The notes under the pieces are model-generated. The model saw nothing but the letters and a program-made list of their open reading frames with translations, was not told the origin of the DNA and made no database searches. A stretch of 64,000 nt of DNA, from contig NZ_PVTR01000007.1 in the NCBI RefSeq assembly GCF_003003005.1, forward strand, positions 268,937 to 332,936, in the 5' to 3' direction. This DNA comes from Mongoliibacter ruber (GTDB taxonomy: Bacteria; Bacteroidota; Bacteroidia; Cytophagales; Cyclobacteriaceae). A program made the position numbers and the translations under genes. Positions 1 to 8,387 of this stretch are shown here, piece after piece. Numbering within the stretch: the first letter of the stretch is position 1; each line of letters opens with the position of its first letter.

Positions 1-75
1 AAGCATCTTGTCGACCAATAAAAAATCGTCAGCGTCATCATCTACATACAAGACTGTTTTTTTACTTACCTCCAT
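1..75 (-). CDS. CheY-like response regulator, N-terminal fragment
   Basis: Twenty-five codons are visible from an ATG at 75 before the gene runs off the left edge. The start reads MEVSKKTVLYVDDDADDFLL: a hydrophobic first beta strand followed by the acidic D-D-D pocket of a receiver domain. The gene begins 24 nt after the stop of the receiver gene at 100-543 on the same strand, so the two are probably co-transcribed. The phospho-acceptor aspartate lies outside the window. Receiver identity is likely; whether it carries an output domain cannot be seen. Confidence 0.72.
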   Translation of the reverse strand, partial: MEVSKKTVLYVDDDADDFLLVDKML

Positions 76-99
76 AGAAATCAATATATGGTGCGCCTT

Positions 100-543
100 T
101 TAATCCGGCAACACTACAGTTCTACCCCAATAAGTCTCAAGTTCCTTGCCTACGGATAGTAATCCGTCAAAAGTTCCTGGTTTGGTGATATAACTATTGC
201 TTCCACTAGTATAGGTGATTTTTATATCATCTTCAAGTTGGGAAGTAGTAAAAATGATAACAGGGATTTTTTTCAAGTCCAAATCTGACTTGATTTCCAC
301 CAAAGCCTCTCTGCCATCTTTTTTTGGCATGTTTAGGTCCAGGAGAATGAGGTTTGGAAAGGGATATTTCGCCTCATCTTTATATTTACCTTCTCTTTTT
401 AAGTATTGAAGCAAGATTTCTCCATTCTCTACACATATAAGATTGGCTTTATCGAATGATTTTTTGAAAGCCTTTGTGATAAGAAGTCTATCATCGATAT
501 CGTCCTCAGCTACTAAAATATTGATTACTTTTTCAGTTTTCAT
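100..543 (-). CDS. Single-domain response regulator (Rcp1-like receiver)
   Basis: A 147-residue protein made of one receiver domain. The acidic pair is D14-D15, the phospho-acceptor is D69 in the segment LILLDLNMPKKDG, the switch threonine lies in VIIFTTS, and the conserved lysine is in YITKP. The long loop between helix 2 and strand 3 (residues about 48-62) is typical of phytochrome-type Rcp1 receivers, which usually relay phosphate from a histidine kinase and have no DNA-binding domain. It precedes another receiver gene at the left edge and follows the histidine kinase gene at 788-2203 on the same strand after about 240 nt. That kinase is the obvious candidate partner, but this is inference. 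The start ATG at 543 is well placed behind a -7 element. Confidence 0.88.
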   Translation of the reverse strand: MKTEKVINILVAEDDIDDRLLITKAFKKSFDKANLICVENGEILLQYLKREGKYKDEAKYPFPNLILLDLNMPKKDGREALVEIKSDLDLKKIPVIIFTTSQLEDDIKITYTSGSNSYITKPGTFDGLLSVGKELETYWGRTVVLPD

Positions 544-579
544 GTTGTGGTGCGGGTTATAGAAAATGGCAGATACTTA

Positions 580-587
580 CAAAGTTA
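580..587 (-). promoter_or_regulatory. Candidate -7 promoter element (TAACTTTG)
   Basis: The minus strand reads TAACTTTG, a full match to the Bacteroidota sigma-A -7 consensus TAnnTTTG, 36 nt upstream of the receiver start at 543. I see no convincing TTTG -33 box at the usual spacing. If used, it would make the two receiver genes separate from the histidine kinase transcript. Confidence 0.4.
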
Positions 588-787
588 AGAAAAATATTTT
601 TGGTATAAGTATATTTGTAATTTTAATTTTAGAGAGTAATTTATGATTGTTTGTATTTTTAAGATAAAAATTTATCTTTTGAAATGTGTTTGAGTGTAAA
701 TGAAACTAATTGAATTACCAGTACAATTCTGACAATAAATCAGAGTTTTGATATGATTCTATTTGGTATTCATGTATTCTTTTAAGA

Positions 788-2203
788 TTATCCTTGGTAA
801 TCAGGGAAGATCATATGGAAGGTGGTTCCTTTACCTTCTTCTGATTCTGCATAGATTACACCTTCCATTTTTTCAAAGATCTTTTTGCAAATAGCCAATC
901 CAATACCAGTTCCTTCAAAGATATCTTTGCCATATAGTCTCTGGAAAATAACAAAAATTTTGTCAGCATATTCCTGATTAAATCCAATTCCATTATCACT
1001 TACCGTAATGTGATAATATTGTATTTTTTGGTCAGGTTCTTCAATATGTTTTTTGACCAAATCATAAGGAGCGGTTTCTGCATATATTTGAATAGTAGGA
1101 GGGGTTTCTGGTTTTGAAAATTTGATAGCATTGCTGATTAGGTTTTGGAAAACAGCTCTCCAGTCCATGTATGAACCCCATACTCTTGGGAGTTGCCCCA
1201 TCTTTATTTGGGCATTCTTTTCTTTTACCAAGATGTAAAGGTCATCCAGTACTTCCTCAACCACTTCAGACAGTTGGAGATGACCTTCCTCCTCTTTATG
1301 TCTACCTGCCCGACTGTATTCCAAAAGGTCTGTGATCAACTTTCTCATCCTGTTTGCAGCGTATGCGATGCGCTCTAAATATAGTTTTCCCTCACCTTCC
1401 AAAGTGTCTTTGTATTGTTCCTGCAACAGGTCGTTAAATGAGGTGATTTTCCTTAAAGGTTCTTGAAGATCATGAGAGGCTACATAAGCAAATTGCTCTA
1501 ATTCTTTGTTGGAAATGTTTAATTGATTGACCTGTTCTTCTAACAGTTCTTTGTATTCGGCCAATTGTTTGGTACTTTCTTCCTGTTTGTTTTTATACCT
1601 TGAAAATGCGTTGAAACTTAGAATCACCGCCATAATCGCGATGGCTACTACTGCAAAAATAATTATTGAAAGTACGTTGAGGTTATTGATCAATCCTTGC
1701 TCTTTTTCTTGAATAGAACGTTGGTGTTTTTCAAGTATCAAATTGTTCTGGATTTTTATCCTTTGACTAAACTTCAGGAAATTCTCTTTTCGGTTTTCCC
1801 TTACATAGCTTAGGTACCCTTCATAGTCAGGATGTGAGTTCAATGAGTTTTGGAATGTTTGCCTTCGACCTTCAATCAAAACTCTTATAGAATCAATCCC
1901 CTCCATTCCTTGGTCGATTTCAAGAGACAGTTCTTTGAGGCTATCAATTTTTTTGTAAATGTAAGATTCAATTTCCTGCATGCTGTCAAGAAAAGTGGAA
2001 TCAAAAGTGGTGGCAAAGCTTAGAATTGCAATTTCATTCTCAAGTACTCTATTATGTATGTCGTTTGTGTGGGCAACCATCTCATCTGTTATTCTACTTA
2101 CATGTTGAATATGATTGATACGGTGTAAAGTGTAAATAGAAATCAGTCCGGTAAGGATGATCAACACCAAAGTGAGGATGGTAAATGACTTAATTTTGTC
2201 CAT
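788..2203 (-). CDS. CHASE3-type sensor histidine kinase
   Basis: A 471-residue membrane histidine kinase. A membrane segment at about residues 7-27 and a second at about 178-202 flank an extracytoplasmic helical region that looks like a CHASE3 sensor. A coiled-coil linker follows, then a HisKA domain with the phospho-acceptor histidine in VASHDLQEPL. The C-terminal HATPase domain shows an N box (NLISNAIKFSKP), a G1 box (DNGIGF) and a G2 box (GTGIGLAICKK). This layout is that of bacteriophytochrome-like kinases that signal through stand-alone receivers such as the two genes downstream on this strand. The signal sensed is unknown. The ATG at 2203 starts right before the first membrane segment, supporting this start. 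Confidence 0.92.
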   Translation of the reverse strand: MDKIKSFTILTLVLIILTGLISIYTLHRINHIQHVSRITDEMVAHTNDIHNRVLENEIAILSFATTFDSTFLDSMQEIESYIYKKIDSLKELSLEIDQGMEGIDSIRVLIEGRRQTFQNSLNSHPDYEGYLSYVRENRKENFLKFSQRIKIQNNLILEKHQRSIQEKEQGLINNLNVLSIIIFAVVAIAIMAVILSFNAFSRYKNKQEESTKQLAEYKELLEEQVNQLNISNKELEQFAYVASHDLQEPLRKITSFNDLLQEQYKDTLEGEGKLYLERIAYAANRMRKLITDLLEYSRAGRHKEEEGHLQLSEVVEEVLDDLYILVKEKNAQIKMGQLPRVWGSYMDWRAVFQNLISNAIKFSKPETPPTIQIYAETAPYDLVKKHIEEPDQKIQYYHITVSDNGIGFNQEYADKIFVIFQRLYGKDIFEGTGIGLAICKKIFEKMEGVIYAESEEGKGTTFHMIFPDYQG

Positions 2204-2385
2204 AATTACTAATCAAATAAAATAATAGTACGCAATGTGGGGCTTCTATTCCCCGAAAATCTTGAACCTGACGGAGGTATATTTTAGAAGAGGTGCCTGA
2301 GAGCCCTAAATTGACTTTTAGCTCAATAGGCATAAAGTTTGAAATTTTTCTGGAAAATATTATTTAAACTTTAAATATTTAAAAC

Positions 2386-2538
2386 ATGGGAAATTTATTG
2401 TATTTAATTGCTTTGATTTTGGTTATCGGATGGATTTTCGGTGCTTTTGTTTACAGTGTAGGTGGATTGATACACATTTTGCTAGTACTAGCAATCATAG
2501 CAATCCTATTCAGAGTAATTTCCGGCAGAAGGGTATAG
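2386..2538 (+). CDS. Small membrane protein, lmo0937 family
   Basis: A 50-codon gene starting MGNLLYLIALILVIGWIFGA and ending RVISGRRV. It is two hydrophobic stretches (about residues 3-22 and 28-45) split by a short glycine/serine turn, with a basic C-terminus. This size, the GWIFGAFV segment and the positive tail match the lmo0937 family of two-helix membrane proteins, which are frequent in Bacteroidota and have no known function. An A-rich stretch precedes the ATG and a strong hairpin follows 45 nt after the stop, so it looks like a stand-alone transcript. It lies between a divergent histidine kinase and two plus-strand regulators, which hints at an envelope-stress role, but nothing proves this. 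Confidence 0.82.
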   Translation: MGNLLYLIALILVIGWIFGAFVYSVGGLIHILLVLAIIAILFRVISGRRV

Positions 2539-2583
2539 CTGGGCATCTGAATCAAGTAGCATTATTTGCTTTGACAAAAACTA

Positions 2584-2618
2584 AACCAAGAGGCAGAGAT
2601 TACTTCTGTCTTTTGGTT
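2584..2618 (+). terminator. Hairpin terminator after the 50-aa membrane gene
   Basis: AACCAAGAGGCAGA (2584-2597) pairs with TCTGTCTTTTGGTT (2605-2618) over 14 positions including two G-T wobbles, with a 7-nt loop. It lies 45 nt past the stop at 2538. The following bases (ATGTTTAAAA) are only moderately T-rich, so it may be an imperfect intrinsic terminator or an RNA-protecting hairpin. Confidence 0.6.
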
Positions 2619-2713
2619 ATGTTTAAAATTATAAATTATTTGTTTTTGGTAATAATTAATCTTTGATTGTTGAAAAATAACTAATAGGGAGAAAAACAAG
2701 TTGTGATAGCCAG

Positions 2714-3064
2714 ATGGGAAAAGGGGTAATTTTGATTATTGATGATGAGATAGGCATATTAAATTTGTTATCAAGATTTCTTAAAAGAAGGGGTTTTGAG
2801 GTTCATACGGCCATAAACCTTTCTGAAGGAAAGAATCAATTGGAAAAAATTGATCCTGATTTTTTATTTTTAGATGTCAATCTACCAGACGGCAACGGTC
2901 TGGAAAGCCTTCCACATTTAAAAGACACTTATCCAAGTTTAACTGTAATTATGATGAGTGCTTTTGATCATGGGAAAATGAGAAGCATAGCAAAATCCCA
3001 AGGTGCCTTGGCGTTTCTCAGTAAACCCTTTTCTCTGGCTGAAATCGACCAAATTATTGTTTGA
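2714..3064 (+). CDS. Single-domain response regulator
   Basis: A 116-residue receiver domain without output domain. D10 and D11 form the acidic pocket, D54 in FLFLDVNLPDG is the phospho-acceptor, S82 takes the switch position and K104 in FLSKPF is the conserved lysine. It ends 15 nt before the sigma-54 regulator gene, so the two are very likely one transcript. Its sequence is NtrC-receiver-like. This suggests it competes for, or relays, phosphate from the same kinase as its neighbour. No histidine kinase lies on this strand; the one at 788-2203 is divergent. Confidence 0.88.
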   Translation: MGKGVILIIDDEIGILNLLSRFLKRRGFEVHTAINLSEGKNQLEKIDPDFLFLDVNLPDGNGLESLPHLKDTYPSLTVIMMSAFDHGKMRSIAKSQGALAFLSKPFSLAEIDQIIV

Positions 3065-3079
3065 TTTAATTCTGTATTT

Positions 3080-4507
3080 ATGGCTAAAATATTAGTAATA
3101 GACGATAACCTCGATATCTGTAATTTGCTTAAGCGGTTTCTTTCCAAAAAAGGTCATGAGGTGGAGACTACAATGAGCGGTTCAAATGGGATAGAATTGG
3201 TTAAAAAAAATAAATTTGACCTCATTCTTTGTGATTTTAAACTAAGGGATATTGAAGGCCCTGAAATACTCCAAGAAGTCAAAAAAATTTCTCCCCAAAC
3301 AAAACTGGCTATCATCACAGGATACTCGGATGTGAGGATAGCAGTAGAGGTTATGAAAAAAGGCGCATTTGACTATGTAGTCAAACCACTCATTCCGGAT
3401 GAAATTCTGAGTTTGATCGATAGGGCTATGAAGGCTCCTTCACCCACTCAAAATGTAGAAGAAAAAGCACCTATAAAAAAAGACAAACAACCCGAAAGTC
3501 CTTATCAGGATGAGGAAGAATATATTTGGGGAAAAGGACCTGCTTCCAAAAATCTCCTCAAGGAGGTGACTTTGGTTGCACCAACCAATTTCTCTGTGAT
3601 TATTTATGGAGAGAGTGGTGCTGGGAAGGAAAATATTGCAAGGACAATACATAATTTAAGTCAAAGAAAAGACAAACCATTTATTGCCATTGACTGTGGC
3701 GCTTTGACAAGAGATCTTGCAGGCAGTGAGCTTTGGGGACACGAGAAGGGAGCATTTACAGGAGCTATGGCTGCCAAAGAAGGTCAGTTTGAATTGGCCG
3801 ATGGCGGTACTATTTTTTTGGATGAGATAGGTAACCTTTCCTATGATATCCAAGTAGGTTTGCTCAGGCTGGTGCAGGAAAAAAAATTGAGGAGGATAGG
3901 GGGCGTAAAAGACAAAAGTATTGATGTAAGAATATTGGTTGCCTCCAATGAAAACCTTAAGGATGCTGTGAGTAAAGGCAAATTCAGAGAAGATCTTTTT
4001 TACAGGTTTAATGAATTTATAATTAGCGTCCCACCTCTTAGAAAAAGGGGAAAGGATATTTTGCTCTTTGCTGAACATTTTTTAAAGTCAGCCAATAAGG
4101 AATTGAACAAAAGCGTTGAAAGGTTTTCTGATGAAGTTGCAGAACTGTTTACACAATATGAATGGCCAGGTAACTTGAGGGAAATGAGAAACATTATCAG
4201 AAGATCGCTACTTCTTTCTGATGGTGATGAAGTCAATATTTCAGCTATTCCCCACGAAATAGTGCATGCACATAAGTTTTCTTTCAAAGAAGATGCAGAA
4301 TCACATTCAGGAGTAGCATTCAAGTCCACTAAAACCAAAGATAATGAGGAGCCTGTGGACTTAAAGCTTATAGCTGCTCAAGCTGAAGCCGAAGCCATCA
4401 AAAAAGCACTGTTGGAAAATCAATACAATAAAACAAAAGCTGCCAAGCAATTGGGCATAGATAGAAAGACACTTTTCAATAAAATCAAACTTCACAATAT
4501 AGTTTGA
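3080..4507 (+). CDS. NtrC-family sigma-54-dependent response regulator
   Basis: A 475-residue three-domain activator. The receiver (about 1-120) has D8, D9 and phospho-acceptor D52 in LILCDFKLRD. The central AAA+ domain (about 145-385) has a Walker A motif GESGAGKE, the sigma-54 contact loop GAFTGA, a Walker B GGTIFLDEIG, and an arginine-rich sensor region REDLFYRFNEF. The C-terminal Fis-type helix-turn-helix (about 430-475) reads NKTKAAKQLGIDRKTLFNKI. It therefore activates sigma-54 promoters after phosphorylation. It follows a stand-alone receiver by 15 nt. Targets are unknown; I found no clear TGGCA-N7-TGC sigma-54 promoter next to it. Confidence 0.95.
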   Translation: MAKILVIDDNLDICNLLKRFLSKKGHEVETTMSGSNGIELVKKNKFDLILCDFKLRDIEGPEILQEVKKISPQTKLAIITGYSDVRIAVEVMKKGAFDYVVKPLIPDEILSLIDRAMKAPSPTQNVEEKAPIKKDKQPESPYQDEEEYIWGKGPASKNLLKEVTLVAPTNFSVIIYGESGAGKENIARTIHNLSQRKDKPFIAIDCGALTRDLAGSELWGHEKGAFTGAMAAKEGQFELADGGTIFLDEIGNLSYDIQVGLLRLVQEKKLRRIGGVKDKSIDVRILVASNENLKDAVSKGKFREDLFYRFNEFIISVPPLRKRGKDILLFAEHFLKSANKELNKSVERFSDEVAELFTQYEWPGNLREMRNIIRRSLLLSDGDEVNISAIPHEIVHAHKFSFKEDAESHSGVAFKSTKTKDNEEPVDLKLIAAQAEAEAIKKALLENQYNKTKAAKQLGIDRKTLFNKIKLHNIV

Positions 4508-4524
4508 TGAAATGATTCAAAAAC

Positions 4525-4562
4525 AAAAAGTCCGTGACAGCGATCTGCCACGGACTTTTTTT
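4525..4562 (+). terminator. Bidirectional intrinsic terminator
   Basis: AAAAAGTCCGTG (4525-4536) pairs perfectly with CACGGACTTTTT (4549-4560); the stem extends inward with CAG/CTG across one mismatch. A-tract and T-tract flank the stem, so it can end both the plus-strand NtrC gene (stop at 4507) and the converging M23 peptidase gene (stop at 4581). Confidence 0.92.
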
Positions 4563-4580
4563 ATAAAAGAACAACCATCT

Positions 4581-5558
4581 TTAAGAAAGTGATTGGTTTT
4601 CCTTTGATGCCAATTCAAGGATTTTATCAAATTCCTCCGGCGTCAGGTCTTGGAAGAAATATTGAACAGGATTGACAAACTTGTTGTCTTTGATTACTTC
4701 ATAATGTACGTGTGGGGCAGTAGAAGAACCTGTGTTTCCTACAGTTCCGATTTGATCTCCTCTTTTTACTTTCTGTCCCTTTCTCACCATGAAATCATTC
4801 ATGTGCGCGTAACGAGTCACAAATCCAAAACCATGATCGATTTCAATATGCTTTCCATATCCTCCAAAAACTGTGGTAACACTTTTTACAATGCCATCTC
4901 CTGTGGCATAGATAGGAGTTCCTTTTGGAGCTGCAAAATCTACTCCGCTATGCATTTTTCTTACCTTAAGGATAGGATGTAATCTCATTCCATAACCCGA
5001 AGCGAGAAGGTTTAAGTTTTCATTCAATACAGGCTGTATAGCTGGTATAGAAGACCAATACTCTTCTTTTCTCAATGCAAGTTCTGTTACTTCATCGTAG
5101 CTAACAGACTGTACATACATCTGTCTTTTTAGTGCATCTATTTTAGAATTCAGCGAAATGATCAGTTTTTCCTGATTCAGTCCCTTCTCCCGGATCTCTT
5201 TGTATTTGTCGGTCCCGCCTACACCAGCCATTCTGATTTCAGGCGCAATGGGTTCTGATTCAAATATTATCCTATAAAGGTTATCATCTCGAGACTGTAA
5301 ATCAGCCAACATTTCATTCATTTTCCCGACCTCTTCTTCCATGAGGCTGTAGTACAACTTCAACTCTTTATTCTCCCTTTTGAGCATAAGCTCCTTAGGG
5401 CTATCAAAATAAAGGTTGAAAACGATGATAAACACAATGGCCAATACAGATGCCAAAGACAAAAAGCCCAGACTGTTGAGAAGTGTGTCCCACTTGCTTC
5501 TCTGGTATCTTTCGTATTTACAGGTTTTAGGGTCGTAGTAATATTTTATTCTACTCAT
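4581..5558 (-). CDS. M23 family peptidoglycan endopeptidase, membrane-anchored
   Basis: A 325-residue protein starting MSRIKYYYDPKTCKYERYQR, the standard N-terminus of this Bacteroidota family. One membrane helix (about 33-55) is followed by a periplasmic coiled coil with ENKELKLYYSLMEEEVGKM. The C-terminal LytM domain has the zinc ligands HSGVDF (H and D) and HVHYEV (third ligand). It should cut peptide cross-links in peptidoglycan during growth or division. I chose ATG 5558 over upstream in-frame options because the conserved N-terminus begins there and a -7 element lies at 5629-5636. The gene diverges from alaS and converges on the NtrC gene across a shared terminator. Confidence 0.93.
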   Translation of the reverse strand: MSRIKYYYDPKTCKYERYQRSKWDTLLNSLGFLSLASVLAIVFIIVFNLYFDSPKELMLKRENKELKLYYSLMEEEVGKMNEMLADLQSRDDNLYRIIFESEPIAPEIRMAGVGGTDKYKEIREKGLNQEKLIISLNSKIDALKRQMYVQSVSYDEVTELALRKEEYWSSIPAIQPVLNENLNLLASGYGMRLHPILKVRKMHSGVDFAAPKGTPIYATGDGIVKSVTTVFGGYGKHIEIDHGFGFVTRYAHMNDFMVRKGQKVKRGDQIGTVGNTGSSTAPHVHYEVIKDNKFVNPVQYFFQDLTPEEFDKILELASKENQSLS

Positions 5559-5628
5559 TACAATTTGCAGGCTAATTCTTATAATTTTGTAGCCCTTAAG
5601 GGCTTGGGGGGTTAAGCTTCGAAGTCCG

Positions 5629-5636
5629 CAAAGATA
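5629..5636 (-). promoter_or_regulatory. Candidate -7 promoter element (TATCTTTG) for the M23 peptidase
   Basis: The minus strand reads TATCTTTG, a full match to TAnnTTTG, 70 nt upstream of the chosen start at 5558. Its position argues against longer versions of the peptidase that would begin near 5648. No good -33 box is evident. Confidence 0.5.
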
Positions 5637-5676
5637 ATTAATAATCAATAGAATCCGAACATACTCAAAAGCTTAC

Positions 5677-8304
5677 ATGGAAGCCAAACAAATCAGAAGT
5701 ACTTTTATTGAGTTTTTCAAATCCAAGCAACATCAATTCGTCCCTTCTTCCCCAATTGTTGTCAAAAACGATCCCACGCTGATGTTTACCAATGCAGGTA
5801 TGAATCAGTTTAAGGATTTCTTTTTAGGCAACGAGCAGGCAAAGGCTTCACGAGTGGCCAACAGTCAGAAGTGCTTAAGAGTTTCAGGTAAACACAATGA
5901 TTTAGAGGAAGTTGGTGTTGATACCTACCATCACACCATGTTTGAAATGCTTGGAAATTGGTCCTTTGGTGACTATTTCAAAAAGGAAGCTATAGAATGG
6001 GCATGGGAACTTTTGACTGAAGTATATGACCTGCCTAAGCAAAGACTATACGTTTCAGTTTTTGGTGGGGATGATGGAGATGGCCTAGGTAAGGACATTG
6101 AAGCTTTTGACATTTGGAAAAATATTGTGCCTGAAGACAGGATACTTTTTGGAAATAAAAAAGATAATTTTTGGGAAATGGGAGATACAGGCCCTTGTGG
6201 TCCTTGTTCTGAAATCCACATTGACCTCAGGCCGGATGAGGAAAGAAAAATGCTTGATGGCTATGGGCTAGTCAATAATGACCATCCTCAGGTTATAGAA
6301 ATATGGAACCTTGTATTTATGCAGTTCAACAGACTTTCTGACGGATCATTGAAGGATTTGCCAGCCAAACATGTGGATACTGGGATGGGTTTTGAAAGGC
6401 TAGTAAGGGCTATTCAAAATAAGTCATCCAATTATGATACAGATATTTTTATGCCTTTCATCAATGTACTTGAAGAGAAATCGGGTATTTCTTATGGCAA
6501 AGATGAAAAAATAGATATTGCCATGAGGGTAGTGGTAGATCACATCAGGGCGATTGCGTTTACAATTGCTGATGGGCAGCTTCCGTCTAATAATAAGGCA
6601 GGTTATGTAATTCGAAGAATTCTGAGAAGGGCTGTGAGGTATGGATATACTTTCTTAGGGTTTCAAAAACCATTTCTTTTTGAATTGATGCCCTTATTAG
6701 CGGATAATTTTGGAGGAATATTTCCTGAATTGTCAGCACAGCAAGATTTTATTGCCAAAGTAATCATGGAAGAGGAAGCTTCTTTTCTAAGGACTTTGGA
6801 TAATGGGCTCAAAAAACTTGAACAAATCAAAGAGGAATTAGCAAACGCAAATTCTTCTGTCATTCCAGGTAAAACGGCTTTCGAGTTGTATGATACCTAT
6901 GGTTTTCCCCTGGACCTTACTTCTTTGATCGCAAGAGAAAATGGACTTTCAGTAGACGAAAAAGGTTTTGTAACTGAAATGGAAATCCAAAAAAACAGGT
7001 CTCGAGCTGCAGCTGAACAAGAAACAGGTGATTGGGTCTTGGTAAAGAGTGATGAGGCTGTTGAGTTTGTTGGTTATGATCATTTATCGGCTTCAAGTTC
7101 TATTATAAAATACAGGTCTATAAAAGATAAAAAGGGTGACCGTTTCCAAGTTGTTTTAGACAAGACACCGTTTTATGCAGAAAGTGGCGGACAGGTAGGA
7201 GATCAAGGTTCTTTGAAATCTGATAGTGAAACCATTAAAGTCTTGGATACCAAAAAAGAAAATGACCTTATTGTCCATTTCGTAGACAGGATTCCTTCTG
7301 ATCCAAGTGAAGTATTTCTTGCAGAAGTGAATGTTTTCAAAAGAAAGGCGTCCATGAATAACCATTCCGCCACGCATTTATTACATGCGGCTCTAAAAAA
7401 GGTTCTTGGGGAGCATGTTCAACAAAAAGGCTCTTTGGTCAATGAAAACTTGTTGAGGTTTGATTTTTCGCATTTTGCGAAAATGACTGAGGATGAAATT
7501 GCACAGGTAGAACTGATAGTGAATGCCAAGATCAGAGAAAACATTCATTTAAATGAACAGCGAAATGTTCCGATCGAAGATGCCAAAGCACAAGGAGCTA
7601 CAGCGTTGTTTGGTGAAAAATATGGTGATTTTGTACGCGTGATTACTTTTGATAAAGATTTTTCAGTGGAATTGTGTGGGGGGACTCATGTAAAAGCCAC
7701 GGGGGAAATAGGTCTTTTGAAAATCGTTTCTGAAGGTTCGATTTCTGCAGGTGTGAGAAGAATTGAGGCGATAACAGCAAGTTCAGCTGAACAATATGTC
7801 AATGATCAAATTAAGCTCATCTCAGAAATTCAGGAGTTGTTGAAAAGTCCCAAAGACCTCAAAAAGTCAGTTGAATCTTTGTTGGTAGAGAGAAATGAAC
7901 TCAAGAAAGAAATCGAAAATCTCCATGCAAGGCAAGCTGTAGCCATTAAGCAAGAATTAATCAAAGTAGTGAAAGAAGTGAATGGCTATAATTTTATAGC
8001 GGCAGAAGTAGCATTACCAAATGCAGATGCTTTGAAAAAACTGGCTTTCGAATTGAAAAATGAAGTGGCAAACGTAGTGGTAGTTTTGGCAGCAGATATA
8101 GTGGGCAAGCCCCAAATCGCAGTAATCATAGAAGAATCGCTTGTGAAAGAAAAGGGATTCAATGCCGGAAATGCTGTAAGGGAATTGGCCAAACAAATTC
8201 AAGGTGGGGGAGGTGGTCAACCTTTCTTCGCAACGGCAGGGGGAAAAAACCTATCAGGCTTAGCAAATGTTATCACAAAGGCGGAGGAATTGTTTGGGTC
8301 TTAA
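5677..8304 (+). CDS. alaS: Alanine--tRNA ligase
   Basis: An 875-residue full-length alanyl-tRNA synthetase. The N-terminal class II catalytic domain begins EAKQIRSTFIEFFKSKQHQF and contains the conserved segments MFTNAGMNQFKD and FEMLGNWSFGDYF. The editing domain carries the zinc ligands HSATH (H563, H567) and CGGTH (C667, H671). The C-terminal oligomerisation domain ends with a glycine-rich GGGGGQPFFATAGGK segment. The enzyme charges tRNA-Ala and hydrolyses mischarged Ser/Gly-tRNA-Ala. It diverges from the M23 peptidase gene, and gatB follows after 83 nt, so these two translation genes may be co-transcribed. Confidence 0.98.
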   Translation: MEAKQIRSTFIEFFKSKQHQFVPSSPIVVKNDPTLMFTNAGMNQFKDFFLGNEQAKASRVANSQKCLRVSGKHNDLEEVGVDTYHHTMFEMLGNWSFGDYFKKEAIEWAWELLTEVYDLPKQRLYVSVFGGDDGDGLGKDIEAFDIWKNIVPEDRILFGNKKDNFWEMGDTGPCGPCSEIHIDLRPDEERKMLDGYGLVNNDHPQVIEIWNLVFMQFNRLSDGSLKDLPAKHVDTGMGFERLVRAIQNKSSNYDTDIFMPFINVLEEKSGISYGKDEKIDIAMRVVVDHIRAIAFTIADGQLPSNNKAGYVIRRILRRAVRYGYTFLGFQKPFLFELMPLLADNFGGIFPELSAQQDFIAKVIMEEEASFLRTLDNGLKKLEQIKEELANANSSVIPGKTAFELYDTYGFPLDLTSLIARENGLSVDEKGFVTEMEIQKNRSRAAAEQETGDWVLVKSDEAVEFVGYDHLSASSSIIKYRSIKDKKGDRFQVVLDKTPFYAESGGQVGDQGSLKSDSETIKVLDTKKENDLIVHFVDRIPSDPSEVFLAEVNVFKRKASMNNHSATHLLHAALKKVLGEHVQQKGSLVNENLLRFDFSHFAKMTEDEIAQVELIVNAKIRENIHLNEQRNVPIEDAKAQGATALFGEKYGDFVRVITFDKDFSVELCGGTHVKATGEIGLLKIVSEGSISAGVRRIEAITASSAEQYVNDQIKLISEIQELLKSPKDLKKSVESLLVERNELKKEIENLHARQAVAIKQELIKVVKEVNGYNFIAAEVALPNADALKKLAFELKNEVANVVVVLAADIVGKPQIAVIIEESLVKEKGFNAGNAVRELAKQIQGGGGGQPFFATAGGKNLSGLANVITKAEELFGS

Positions 8305-8387
8305 AGCCTTTTAAGTAAATCAATTTGGTTTTAGTGGATTTTGCATCCATTTTTGACTTATGTTTTCAACTATTTTAGAATACAAAT

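Noticed and set aside
728..744. Inverted repeat TCTGA-N7-TCAGA downstream of the histidine kinase gene.
   Set aside because: Five-bp arms without a T tract are expected by chance in this AT-rich gap.
2430..2666. A 78-codon open frame on the plus strand overlapping the 50-aa membrane gene.
   Set aside because: It is out of frame with the recognisable lmo0937-type gene, is cysteine- and polar-rich without any domain, and runs across the terminator hairpin.
3656..4078. A 140-codon antisense frame inside the NtrC gene.
   Set aside because: It lies wholly opposite the AAA+ domain of a clear gene and shows no domain or signal of its own.
5559..5648. Longer N-terminus for the M23 peptidase.
   Set aside because: The added residues are not part of the family and overlap a likely promoter; the conserved start is at 5558.
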